Source of the DNA: Geobacter sp.
Lineage (GTDB): Bacteria; Desulfobacterota; Desulfuromonadia; Geobacterales; Geobacteraceae
Assembly: GCA_003490025.1 (NCBI GenBank)
Contig: DNJC01000127.1
Coordinates: forward strand, 3,162-67,161
Length of the DNA: 64,000 bases
Reading direction: 5' to 3'
Notes under the pieces: generated by a model
The model's database searches: none
What the model was told of the DNA's origin: nothing
What the model saw: only the letters and a program-made list of their open reading frames with translations
Position numbers and translations under genes: made by a program
Shown here: positions 40,041-47,939 of the stretch, piece after piece
Layout of the letters: each line of letters begins with the position of its first letter
Position numbering within the stretch: position 1 is the stretch's first letter

Positions 40041-40871
40041 ATGTATCTCAGATATCCGCTACTTTTTACGTTTTGCCTGTTGATGCTGCCCCGTATCGCC
40101 CACGCGGAGCTCTCGTACATCGGTTCCGCAACGATCGGCACAGGCATACTTAATGCCGGAGCTGTCGAGGCGTTCAGGGGGAAGACCGGAAAGCGGTTCA
40201 CCTCCGTGCAGATTCCGGGATCGGGAATAGGGATAGAAGGCCTGATTGCGGGAGATACCGATCTGGCTGGAGTCTCCCGCCCGCTGAAGCCGGAAGAGAA
40301 AAGACTAGGCCTCACCTCCACGATCATCGGTTACGACGCCATTGCCGTCTTTGTGCATGCGAAAAACCCCGTTCGCAACGTCTCGCGTAAAGAGCTGAAA
40401 GGCATCTTCACCGGCAGGATAACCAACTGGCAGCAGGTCGGCGGGATCTCCGCACCCATCGCGCCTACGACAGAGATCCATCTCCGTAAACGAGCAACGG
40501 GCGAAATCTTCAGGGAGATCGTCATGGATGGGGAGAAGTATGGCGACTTCAGTCAGGTCGACCTCCCACGGGACCAACTCCTGCAGCTCGCCAACGCCCC
40601 CAACGGCATCTGCACGGCGAGCATAGCGTTTGTAGCGTCCCTGCCTGCCAAAGTCAGGAAAAACATCAAGGCCATTTCAGTCAACGGCATCGAGCCGAGC
40701 GAGCGAAACGTGAGATCCGGGGCATACCCGATATGCCGTCCCTTATTGCTGGTGACAAAAGGGAATCCGAAAGGAGATGCCGGGGCATTCGTCCGTTTCC
40801 TTCTTTCACCTGAGGGCCAGCGCATCGTCGGCCGCAACTTCATTCCGATCAAAGAGAAGATGGGGCGGTGA
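40041..40871 (+). CDS. PstS-family phosphate-type substrate-binding protein
   Basis: This 276-residue exported protein has a signal peptide (1-23, ending IAHAEL). The PstS-like fold shows SYIGSATIGTGILNAG, then IPGSGIGIEGLIAGDTDLAG, IIGYDAIAVFVHAKNP, LKGIFTGRITNWQQVGG and a terminal LSPEGQRIVG. It would bind phosphate or a related oxyanion in the periplasm. No pstCAB genes are adjacent, so it works with another transporter or acts as a scavenger/sensor. Its placement between acr3 and tatA suggests a link with arsenic handling, but this is inference. Confidence 0.82.
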   Translation: MYLRYPLLFTFCLLMLPRIAHAELSYIGSATIGTGILNAGAVEAFRGKTGKRFTSVQIPGSGIGIEGLIAGDTDLAGVSRPLKPEEKRLGLTSTIIGYDAIAVFVHAKNPVRNVSRKELKGIFTGRITNWQQVGGISAPIAPTTEIHLRKRATGEIFREIVMDGEKYGDFSQVDLPRDQLLQLANAPNGICTASIAFVASLPAKVRKNIKAISVNGIEPSERNVRSGAYPICRPLLLVTKGNPKGDAGAFVRFLLSPEGQRIVGRNFIPIKEKMGR

Positions 40872-41138
40872 TGATCTTCCGCCGTAGCGAACCTTCCTCC
40901 CCTTCAGCCCCCTCCTGACCTCTCTCGGGAAGTGGGAACCCCACTTGCTGTCCTCAGCCGGCAATACCATCCCGGCAGGAGAACACTCCCGGCCCAAATC
41001 GTACTCAAGTAAATCCATACGCCACCGAAAAACGCCTGAGGCTCTTAATTATGACCTTGCCATCCGTTGTGCTTTTTTGGTATAACGCGGCTATAATTTC
41101 GTCGGTCGAGCAGGAACTGAAGCAATAGGAGAAATTAC
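40872..41138. other. Intergenic region with one C-rich palindromic block
   Basis: A C/T-rich then G/A-rich block (about 40900-40935) is of the dispersed REP-like type seen near 318-450 and 7796-7838. The TATAAC-like stretch before 41090 may be a promoter for tatA. No gene is seen. Confidence 0.4.
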
Positions 41139-41321
41139 ATGTTCGGATTCGGCATGCCGCAGCTCATCCTCATTCTCGTCATCATGCTGGTGATCTTCGG
41201 CCCGGGAAAACTCCCCCAGTTGGGCGCCTCGCTCGGGAGCGCCATCAGGAATTTCAAAAAGGCCTCGGAAGAGGACGGCAAGGTGATCAACCCCAAAGAG
41301 GAAGAAAGGAAGGAAAGCTAG
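41139..41321 (+). CDS. tatA: Twin-arginine translocase subunit TatA
   Basis: This 60-residue protein has one N-terminal membrane helix (about 4-22, GMPQLILILVIMLVIFGPG), the FGPGKLPQLG hinge, an amphipathic helix GASLGSAIRNFKKA and an acidic/lysine tail. It forms the Tat pore that exports folded, cofactor-loaded proteins such as ArrA. It leads an operon with mobA, mobB and moeA, fitting a supply role for the arsenate reductase. GGAGA precedes the ATG. Confidence 0.92.
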   Translation: MFGFGMPQLILILVIMLVIFGPGKLPQLGASLGSAIRNFKKASEEDGKVINPKEEERKES

Positions 41322-41335
41322 GAGCGACCCCGCCG

Positions 41336-41932
41336 ATGCCCGAACCGCTGCAGCACGACATAACCGGGGTCATTCTCGTGGGCGGGAAGAGCCGCCGCAT
41401 GGGGAAGGACAAGGCTTTCCTCGAAGTGGCAGGGAAGCCCCTCTTCGAGATCGTCAAGGAGCTGTTCCAGGCAAACTTCGAGCGGCTGCTCCTGGTGGGG
41501 GACCGCGCCGAGCGTTTCGCCCGTTACGGCCTGCCGGTCGTGCCCGACATCTACCCCGGCAGTTCACTGGGGGGGCTGTACACGGGGCTTTATCACGCGG
41601 AGACTGAGCATGTCTTCACATCGTCCTGCGACCTCCCCTTCCCCAACGCGGAGGTGCTCCGCTACCTTTGCTCCCTCAAGGAAGGGTACGATGCCGTGGT
41701 GCCCACGACGAGCTACGGCTACGAACCGCTCTTCGCACTCTACTCCAAGAGCTGTCTGCCTCCCATCAAGGCACAGCTAGAAAGCGGCGAGTTCTGCGCC
41801 TTCGCCTACTACCCGCAGGTCAGGATCCGCTACGTGACCCCCGAAGAACTGGCGCGCCTCGACAAGGACGGCAGAGCTTTTCTCAACTTGAATACCCCCC
41901 AGCAATACGCAAATTTAGGAGAAGAATCATGA
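41336..41932 (+). CDS. mobA: Molybdenum cofactor guanylyltransferase MobA
   Basis: This 198-residue enzyme adds GMP to molybdopterin to make the bis-MGD cofactor. The nucleotide-binding N-terminus is GVILVGGKSRRMGKDKAFLE, and the metal-binding SSCDLPFPNAEVLRYL follows with later LNTPQQYANL. It starts 14 bases after tatA and its stop overlaps the mobB start (ATGA). Bis-MGD is the cofactor form required by ArrA. Confidence 0.93.
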   Translation: MPEPLQHDITGVILVGGKSRRMGKDKAFLEVAGKPLFEIVKELFQANFERLLLVGDRAERFARYGLPVVPDIYPGSSLGGLYTGLYHAETEHVFTSSCDLPFPNAEVLRYLCSLKEGYDAVVPTTSYGYEPLFALYSKSCLPPIKAQLESGEFCAFAYYPQVRIRYVTPEELARLDKDGRAFLNLNTPQQYANLGEES

Positions 41933-42432
41933 CCCAGAAAGTGGTTTCATTTGTCGCGAAGTCCGGGACAGGGAAGACGACCCTGCTGGAAAAGGTCATC
42001 GCCCACCTCAAGGAGCGCGGCTACAAGCTGGGAGTCGTCAAGCACGACGCCCACCGCTTCGACATCGACCATCCGGGCAAGGACAGCTACCGGCTCACCG
42101 CCGCCGGGGCGGACACCATGCTGATCTCCTCTCCGGAGAAGCTCGCCATCGTGAAGAAGCACGCGGAATCCCCCCCCATCGAGGAACTCCTGGCGACCTA
42201 CTTCGGCGATGTGGACATCGTGTTGACCGAGGGGTTCAAGAAAAGCTCCATGCCCAAGATCGAGATCAATCGCGCGGAGCGGAGCACCACGCTCCTTTGC
42301 CGGGGCGAGGAGTACGACCCGACCCTGGTGGCGGTGGCAAGCGACGGGAAGCTCGAGCTGGACGTGCCGGTGCTTGATCTGAACGATGCAGAGGCGGTTG
42401 CCGACTTCATCGAAGAGAAATTCCTCAAGTGA
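41929..42432 (+). CDS. mobB: Molybdopterin-guanine dinucleotide biosynthesis adaptor MobB
   Basis: This 167-residue P-loop GTP-binding protein has Walker A FVAKSGTGKTTLLEKVI and then VVKHDAHRFDIDHPGKDSYR, the MobB signature. DIVLTEGFKKSSMPKIEI marks the Walker B side. It assists MobA in attaching GMP. The start codon overlaps the mobA stop by four bases and its stop overlaps the next gene's GTG. Confidence 0.93.
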   Translation: MTQKVVSFVAKSGTGKTTLLEKVIAHLKERGYKLGVVKHDAHRFDIDHPGKDSYRLTAAGADTMLISSPEKLAIVKKHAESPPIEELLATYFGDVDIVLTEGFKKSSMPKIEINRAERSTTLLCRGEEYDPTLVAVASDGKLELDVPVLDLNDAEAVADFIEEKFLK

Positions 42433-42782
42433 GCACTCCCGGCTCCAGGCTCCAGGTCCGCTCCAAGATCTGGCTGGAGGTCGACGGGGAACCGGTCTTC
42501 GGGCAAGGGCGCGACATGCTGCTGCGCCTGATACAATCGACCGGTTCGATCAACGCCGCGGCAAAGGAGATGGGAATCCCCTACCGCAAGGCGTGGACCT
42601 ACATCGACGCCATGGAGAAACGGCTGGGATTCCCGCTGGTGAACCGGCTCAAAGGGGGGGCCGGTGGCGGGACCTCCTCCCTCACCCCGGAGGCGGAAAC
42701 GCTCTTGCGCAAGTTCGATCTCCTGCAAGAGGGGTTCAACGATCTGGTGAACGGCAAGTTTATCGAACTCGATTTCGAATAG
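42429..42782 (+). CDS. ModE-type winged-helix regulator
   Basis: This 117-residue DNA-binding protein matches the N-terminal domain of ModE: SKIWLEVDGEPVFGQGRDML, then INAAAKEMGIPYRKAWTYID, then NRLKGGAGGGTSSLTPEAE. It lacks the C-terminal molybdate-binding (MOP) domains, so it senses by another route or acts as a simple regulator. The GTG start overlaps the mobB stop. It probably adjusts molybdenum cofactor or transport genes. Confidence 0.85.
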   Translation: MSTPGSRLQVRSKIWLEVDGEPVFGQGRDMLLRLIQSTGSINAAAKEMGIPYRKAWTYIDAMEKRLGFPLVNRLKGGAGGGTSSLTPEAETLLRKFDLLQEGFNDLVNGKFIELDFE

Positions 42783-42802
42783 GATAAAAAGGAGCGGCGA
42801 CC

Positions 42803-44026
42803 ATGGTCAGCATCGAGGAAGCGCAACGGACGATTCTTGAGCGAATATCCCAGCTGGAGACTGAAAAGGTTTCCGTCTTCCAGGGGCTTAACCGGGTTAC
42901 TCCGGAGGACCATATCGCCCCCTGGGACATCCCCGCCGCAGACAATTCGGCCATGGACGGCTTCGCCTTCTCGCATGCCGGGATGACCGACAACACTCTC
43001 AAGGTTTCCGGGTTCCTGCCGGCGGGAGAGGTGCACGACGCCCCCGTGCCGCCGGGCGAGGCGATCAGGATCATGACCGGCGCGCCTGTCCCTCCCGGCT
43101 GCGACACCGTGGTCCCCATAGAGGACGTCGAAGAGCAAGGGGACCGGATACGCCTGCGTGCAACGGTCAAGGCGGGGACGCACGTGCGCAAACGCGGTGA
43201 GGACATCGCCTCGGGTGACGTGGTCATCCCGGCCGGCTCACTGCTGCGTCCTCAAGAAATCGGCATGCTGTCCGCCATGGGGAACACGTCGTTAGCCGTT
43301 TTCCGACGTGCGCGGGTCGCCATCCTTTCTACCGGCGATGAGCTCCTGGAGCCGGGATCGACACCGGCGCCCGGCAAGCTTATCAACAGCAACAGCTACA
43401 GCCTCGCCGCCCAGGTGCTGGACGCCTGGGGCGACCCGGTTCTGTTGGGAATCGCCGCCGACACCCTGGAGGCCACCTGCGAGAAGATCAAGGCAGGGCT
43501 GAACGCGGACATGCTGGTGATAACCGGCGGCGTCTCCGTGGGGGACCGGGATTACGTGAAGGCGGCCATCGAGGCGATGGGAGGTGAGGTCACCTTCTGG
43601 AAGGTCAACATGAAGCCCGGCAAGCCGCTCGCGTTCGCCATGCTGGACGGAAAACCCATTTTCGCCCTCCCCGGCAACCCGGTCGCCGCCATGGTCTCCT
43701 TCGAGCTTTTCGTGCGCCCATCGATACTCAAGGCGATGGGAAACCGGCGCATCTTCCGGCCGCGGGTCAAGGCGAGCCTGCAGGAGCCGACCGCAAACAA
43801 GGGAGGGCGCCCGCATTTGGTGCGGGGTATCGTCTCCTTCAAAGATAACCGCTACTGCGTTTCAACCACCGGCAACCAGAGTTCGGGCCGACTCTCCTCC
43901 CTGATCCTCGGCAACGGGCTGATGAAGCTTGCGCCCGAATCGACTTTTGCAGCCGGAGAGGAGGTGGAGGTCATCCTCCTGGACCGTGGTTTCGAGATGG
44001 GATGCATCGATAATGGCGCTCTTTGA
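42803..44026 (+). CDS. moeA: Molybdopterin molybdenumtransferase MoeA
   Basis: This 407-residue enzyme inserts molybdate into adenylylated molybdopterin. It has DNSAMDGFAFSHAGM, IMTGAPVPPGCDTVVPIED, then VAILSTGDELLEPGS and the active-site loop GGVSVGDRDYVKAAI. Then comes KVNMKPGKPLAFAML and ALPGNPVAAMVSFELFVRP. AAGGAG precedes the ATG. It ends the tatA-mobA-mobB-modE-moeA operon. Confidence 0.93.
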   Translation: MVSIEEAQRTILERISQLETEKVSVFQGLNRVTPEDHIAPWDIPAADNSAMDGFAFSHAGMTDNTLKVSGFLPAGEVHDAPVPPGEAIRIMTGAPVPPGCDTVVPIEDVEEQGDRIRLRATVKAGTHVRKRGEDIASGDVVIPAGSLLRPQEIGMLSAMGNTSLAVFRRARVAILSTGDELLEPGSTPAPGKLINSNSYSLAAQVLDAWGDPVLLGIAADTLEATCEKIKAGLNADMLVITGGVSVGDRDYVKAAIEAMGGEVTFWKVNMKPGKPLAFAMLDGKPIFALPGNPVAAMVSFELFVRPSILKAMGNRRIFRPRVKASLQEPTANKGGRPHLVRGIVSFKDNRYCVSTTGNQSSGRLSSLILGNGLMKLAPESTFAAGEEVEVILLDRGFEMGCIDNGAL

Positions 44027-44085
44027 TCCCCAGGGCCGGGATTTGGAGATAGCATGCGGTCTGTAACTATCGGGGAGGGTCGGGC

Positions 44086-44823
44086 ATGGGCGAGCCTGTT
44101 CTAGCACTACTTCTTATCACTGTCCTGGCAGTGGCGGTTCTCTACTCGAGCGTCGGCCATGGCGGCGCGTCCGGTTACATCGCCGCGCTCGCCCTGTTCA
44201 GCGTCGCACCCGAGGCCTTCAAGCCCACCGCCCTGCTCCTCAATATCCTGGTAGCTTCCATTGCCACCTACTCCTTCGCCCGCGCCGGCCACTTCTCCTG
44301 GCGCCTTTTCTGGCCCTTCGCCGCCACCTCGATCCCCTGCAGCTTCATAGGCGGCTACCTCACCCTCCCCCCGCACGTCTACAGACCGCTGGTGGGGGTC
44401 ATCCTGCTGGTTTGCGCCTGGCGCCTCATTTTCCAGAAGGAGTACGACGCCCCGGCGGTCGGCACCCCGAAGACGCCGCTGGCCCTGGTCATCGGCGCGG
44501 GGCTTGGTCTTCTCTCCGGGCTGACCGGAGTGGGAGGCGGCATATTCCTGAGCCCCCTGCTCCTGCTGTTCAGGTGGGGACGCGCGCGCGAGGTCTCTGC
44601 CGTCGCGGCTCTGTTCATCCTGGTCAACTCCTGCGCCGGCCTTCTGGGTCACATTAGTAGCCTGCAGTCGATCCCTCCCTTCGCGCCCATGCTCGCAGTT
44701 GCCGCCCTCCTCGGAGGGATCATCGGCTCCTTCCTTGGCAGCCGTCGTCTGCCGGTGGCCGGCGTCATCAAGGCCCTGTGCCTTGTCCTCACCATCGCAG
44801 GAATCAAGCTGCTGCTGGTATAG
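44086..44823 (+). CDS. Sulfite exporter TauE/SafE-family permease
   Basis: This 245-residue membrane protein has about eight helices in two related halves, with the conserved segments SVGHGGASGYIAAL and GLLSGLTGVGGGIFLSPLLL. TauE/SafE members export sulfite, sulfoacetate or other organic/inorganic sulfur anions. The substrate is not determinable. It follows moeA by 60 bases, and a bidirectional terminator lies downstream. A GGGGAGGG ribosome site precedes ATG 44086. Confidence 0.87.
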   Translation: MGEPVLALLLITVLAVAVLYSSVGHGGASGYIAALALFSVAPEAFKPTALLLNILVASIATYSFARAGHFSWRLFWPFAATSIPCSFIGGYLTLPPHVYRPLVGVILLVCAWRLIFQKEYDAPAVGTPKTPLALVIGAGLGLLSGLTGVGGGIFLSPLLLLFRWGRAREVSAVAALFILVNSCAGLLGHISSLQSIPPFAPMLAVAALLGGIIGSFLGSRRLPVAGVIKALCLVLTIAGIKLLLV

Positions 44824-44858
44824 CAGGGCCGGGTTTGCCCACTACGTTTGGCAAACAC

Positions 44859-44893
44859 AAAAAAGACCGGCGTGCACCCGCCGGTCTTTTTTG
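44859..44893. terminator. Bidirectional intrinsic terminator
   Basis: A perfect 14-bp stem AAAAAAGACCGGCG / CGCCGGTCTTTTTT with loop TGCACC separates the TauE gene and the convergent extKL gene. Confidence 0.92.
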
Positions 44894-44909
44894 CATCCAT
44901 AGCCGTTCT

Positions 44910-46259
44910 CTACTTTCCGTTTTTACTGATGCTGACCGTCTTGGTGAACTCACGCCAGACGAAGGGGGCGCTGTTTGGCGTGCCGAACGGCAGGTAGGTG
45001 AGCTTCACCTCGACGTCCAGATCGTAAGCAGTCGGCTTCTCCACCGTCTTGCCGTTCACCTCTACCTCCTCCAGCGGGAAAAAGATGTCGAAACGCTCCT
45101 TCACGACTTTTCCCGGCGGGAGCCCGGTGTCCTCGATGAGCCCGCTCTTCTCGTAGGGGCCGCGCCCCATCCGGTCGCCGCGGGCCAGCTGCTGCGGCAC
45201 CGGCATATAGACCTTCTCCTGATTGAACACTTCCTTGCCGTCTTTCGTCCTTGCAATTACCGACAGAACCAGTCGGTTGGGGGTCGGTCAGCCGTCAGGT
45301 ATGGAGTGACCGGACTTGTTCAGCATCTCGACCTTGACCACGGCCTTGGGCTTGATCTGCGCGCCGTCGCGCCAGTAGTAACCGAACGCCTCGGTCTTGA
45401 ACTCCACGGCCGCATCGCTCATCGCCTTGTCGCGGTACCCCTGGATATTGTGCCCGAGTTTGCTGTTCTTCATGTGGCATTCCTGGCAGTTTTCCTGCCC
45501 CACCTCGGCCTTGTAGGCCCAGAGGTAGCTGCCGTAGGAGGTGCAGCACTGGGTCGGCTCGTCCAACTCCAGGTTGGGTCCCAACCCGTGGCACTGGCCG
45601 CACTGGATCGCCTGGTTCATGATGGGGCTCTCGGCCATCTTCGGGAACTTGTCCGCGGGGTGTTCACCGTTCTTGGAGCCGTACACCACACCGGCCTTCG
45701 GATAGCCGTCCTGCCACTTGTGGGTTATGGCATTTCTGTTGTGGCAGATCAGGCAGTTTATGCTCACGCTCTTCAGCTTATCCTCGGCCTTCTTGGCAGC
45801 CTCCTTGTCCTTCTTCTTGCGCGCGTCGCTCCATTTGTAAAGGGTAGCCACGATTTCCTGGGCAACCGAATCCTCTGCGTCAGCGAGTTGAGGCAGATGG
45901 CACTTGGCGCAACCCATCAGGTGCTCGACCTTGACGTCCTTTGGGCTTTTCACCCCCGAATAAGGCTCTTCCATCAGGCCGTTTTCGATGGTGGTCATGA
46001 TGGTCATCGCGGTGCGGCCGGTGCCGAAAATGGAGCGGGAGTGTATGGATTGCTGCGACTGTTTGTGCTGCTCCTCGTGGCACTCGACACAGGAACTCGA
46101 ATCGTACATGTTCGCCAGTTCGGCAATTGTCTTGGCCTTGCCGTTTTTGGCGGCGATCGTTTCTTTCCAGCCGATCCCTGCTTTTTCGGCGAAACTGCTT
46201 GCCGGGGATGCGATCAGCAGCGCTGTCGTCATCATTACGGCGAGTTTGGCTTTCATCAT
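44910..46259 (-). CDS. extKL: Multiheme c-type cytochrome ExtKL, probable selenoprotein
   Basis: This 449-residue exported cytochrome is read across an in-frame UGA at 45290-45288 (codon 324), a probable selenocysteine. Residues 1-26 are a signal peptide. Five heme motifs are seen: CVECH57, CAKCH117, CLICH169, CGQCH220 and CQECH258 (number of the first Cys). The UGA sits in SGHSIPDG-U-PTPNRLVLSV, and the frame stays open for 125 more codons with good coding character. A stem-loop starts at the UGA itself (45288-45259), as bacterial SECIS elements do. It is the last gene of extHIJKL, implicated in selenite/tellurite reduction in Geobacter. ATG 46259 follows GGAGT. Reading the two halves as separate genes would be an annotation error. 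Confidence 0.88.
45259..45288 (-). promoter_or_regulatory. SECIS-like hairpin after the extKL UGA codon
   Basis: The RNA folds as ACCGAC (including the A of UGA) with GUCGGU, then an inner stem AACC / GGUU with apical loop GACU. Bacterial SECIS elements sit at this distance in the coding frame and recruit SelB. Fold inferred by eye. Confidence 0.65.
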
Positions 46260-46320
46260 AGCGTTCACTCCGTTATTCATAAAAAGCTTCTCCGCATGCC
46301 TTTCGGGCGCGGGAGACGTT

Positions 46321-46638
46321 TCAGCAACCCTGCATTTCCTCTCCGTCGGACTCGGTCACGGTGACGTTTGAATCCACCTTGACCTTGGCGGCTTTTGCCT
46401 TGGTCACTTTCATGGTCACCTCGTTTCCTTTCACCGTGTCGACCTTCGGCGAGCCTCCCCAAGCCTTGACGGTAGCGCCTTTCTTTGCCCATGCCGGCAC
46501 AGTCCCTTCCATGGCGACAGTGACCTTGTCGTCCTCCACCTTGGTCACCTTGCCGGAAACGGAACCCGCTGCGAATACGGTAGCGGCCAGTGCTACCGTC
46601 GCCAGCAGCATCGAAATCGTCGTGCACAGTTTTTTCAT
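46321..46638 (-). CDS. extJ: ExtJ, small periplasmic protein of the ext operon
   Basis: This 105-residue exported protein has a signal peptide (1-23) and a small beta-rich domain with SVSGKVTKVEDDKVTVAME, PAWAKKGATVKAWGG and VTMKVTKAKAAKVKV. A C-terminal EEMQGC ends the chain. It resembles ExtJ of Geobacter, which lies between the porin and cytochrome genes of the same cluster. The role is unknown; the single terminal Cys could bind selenium or tellurium species. A GGAG site precedes the ATG. Confidence 0.8.
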   Translation of the reverse strand: MKKLCTTISMLLATVALAATVFAAGSVSGKVTKVEDDKVTVAMEGTVPAWAKKGATVKAWGGSPKVDTVKGNEVTMKVTKAKAAKVKVDSNVTVTESDGEEMQGC

Positions 46639-46670
46639 ATAGCTCTCCTTGTAGTTTCGGGAATATTGCC

Positions 46671-47864
46671 TTAGAAAATAAGCTGCAACTGGGTCACGTA
46701 GGTCATGAAGTCTTCCGTCTTGTCTGCAGAAGTCCCGGACCCCTTGTTGAACCCGGTCGAGTTGGCCTCGAAGGTCAGTTTCAGGTTCTGATCACGCAGG
46801 TAGTAGTTGACCCCACCGCCGTACCAGTCGATCCGCTGGTCGAAGATCCCGTTCAGACTGGCGAACCGCCACCTCTCATACCTGACGAAGAACTGCAGCG
46901 GGAGATTGGGGAGCATGTAGCCCCCCTTCACGTAGTAGCCGTTCTTCTCGCCGTTGATGCCGATGGTCCCCGGGTCGGGATTGGCGCCCTCGTAAGCGCC
47001 GTCGAGATCGACATCCTCGTATGCCGCCGAAGCGGTGACGGTACCAACTCCCGCAATGGGGTACTCGACGAAACCGTCCACAGTCCAGGCCTTGTAGTCC
47101 TTCTTGTCGGTCCTGGTCGCGGTGTCGCCGTAGGCTACGTCAGGCTCGAACTGGTAGGCGGCGCCGACGGTTGCGATCTTTTTCTTGCCGAGGTAGGTAC
47201 CCTTGTAACCGTAATCGTTCTCGGGATCGAGCAGCGTCACGTGGGCACGCGCCGAGTAGCGGAAGTTGGAACCGGGCGCCGTTTCACCCGACACCGCCTT
47301 GCGCCCCTCCATGGCGTCCAGGCGGTACTGGAACATGTCGTCGAACAGGTTGCCCCAGACGGCCACCCCCGTGTCGCGGGTCGAAGTGTAGGCGGTGCGG
47401 ACGAAGAGCGAGCGGTCCAGGGTGAGAGGAGCCTCGCATGCCTCCAGATTCTCGCGGGAGAGGTTGTACTTGAACTTGCCGACGTTGACCCGCAACGCGT
47501 TGTCCAGCTTGAAGCGCATCACCGCATCCAGGATCTGGAACTGGGAACCCTGGTTGCTGGAGGCGACGTCAAGCGGGGTGACGTTGGCATCCTCTATATA
47601 CTCCGTCTGCACGTAAAGGCTCATGTTGTCTCCGTATTTGCCCATCAGGGCGAGCCGGTTCCGACGGAAGTTGAAGTTCGCCGTGGTGTCCTCGTTGTTG
47701 TCGCCGGAACCGAGGTCGCGCAGCGTCATCTGGAACTGCCCCTTGTAGTCCAGCTGCAGCGCTCCTTGATCATCAGGGCCGAAGGTCATCTTTGGTCCGG
47801 CTAAGGCAGTGCCGGAAAGCAGCATCACGCCCAAGAGCGAAGCTCCAAATAATGTTTTCTTCAT
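46671..47864 (-). CDS. extI: ExtI, outer-membrane porin of the ext operon
   Basis: This 397-residue outer-membrane beta-barrel has a signal peptide (1-22, ending GTALAGPKM). Alternating aromatic/hydrophobic strands follow, such as MSLYVQTEYIEDANV, FQILDAVMRFKLDNALRV and YYVKGGYMLPNLPLQFFVRY. The last strand ends in LQLIF, with the C-terminal Phe needed for barrel assembly. It matches ExtI, thought to let selenite/tellurite into the periplasm. It follows extH. GGAGT precedes the ATG. Confidence 0.87.
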   Translation of the reverse strand: MKKTLFGASLLGVMLLSGTALAGPKMTFGPDDQGALQLDYKGQFQMTLRDLGSGDNNEDTTANFNFRRNRLALMGKYGDNMSLYVQTEYIEDANVTPLDVASSNQGSQFQILDAVMRFKLDNALRVNVGKFKYNLSRENLEACEAPLTLDRSLFVRTAYTSTRDTGVAVWGNLFDDMFQYRLDAMEGRKAVSGETAPGSNFRYSARAHVTLLDPENDYGYKGTYLGKKKIATVGAAYQFEPDVAYGDTATRTDKKDYKAWTVDGFVEYPIAGVGTVTASAAYEDVDLDGAYEGANPDPGTIGINGEKNGYYVKGGYMLPNLPLQFFVRYERWRFASLNGIFDQRIDWYGGGVNYYLRDQNLKLTFEANSTGFNKGSGTSADKTEDFMTYVTQLQLIF

Positions 47865-47891
47865 ATGTCCACTCCTTTTGTTGGTAAAGTA

Positions 47892-47918
47892 CCCCCGGAC
47901 CCTGCGCCGATCCGGGGG
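47892..47918 (-). promoter_or_regulatory. Hairpin between extH and extI
   Basis: CCCCCGGA pairs with TCCGGGGG over an 11-base loop, without a following T-run on the transcribed strand. It may stabilise or partly separate the extH and extI messages. Confidence 0.55.
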
Positions 47919-47939
47919 ATGAACTCAAATCCGCTGCCG

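Noticed and set aside
44910..45230. Separate 106-residue gene after extKL
   Set aside because: It is in the same frame as the upstream cytochrome, separated only by one UGA, and has no ribosome site of its own; it is the C-terminal part of ExtKL.
44778..46364. 528-codon open frame on the plus strand opposite extKL
   Set aside because: Antisense shadow; the minus strand carries five CxxCH motifs and a signal peptide.
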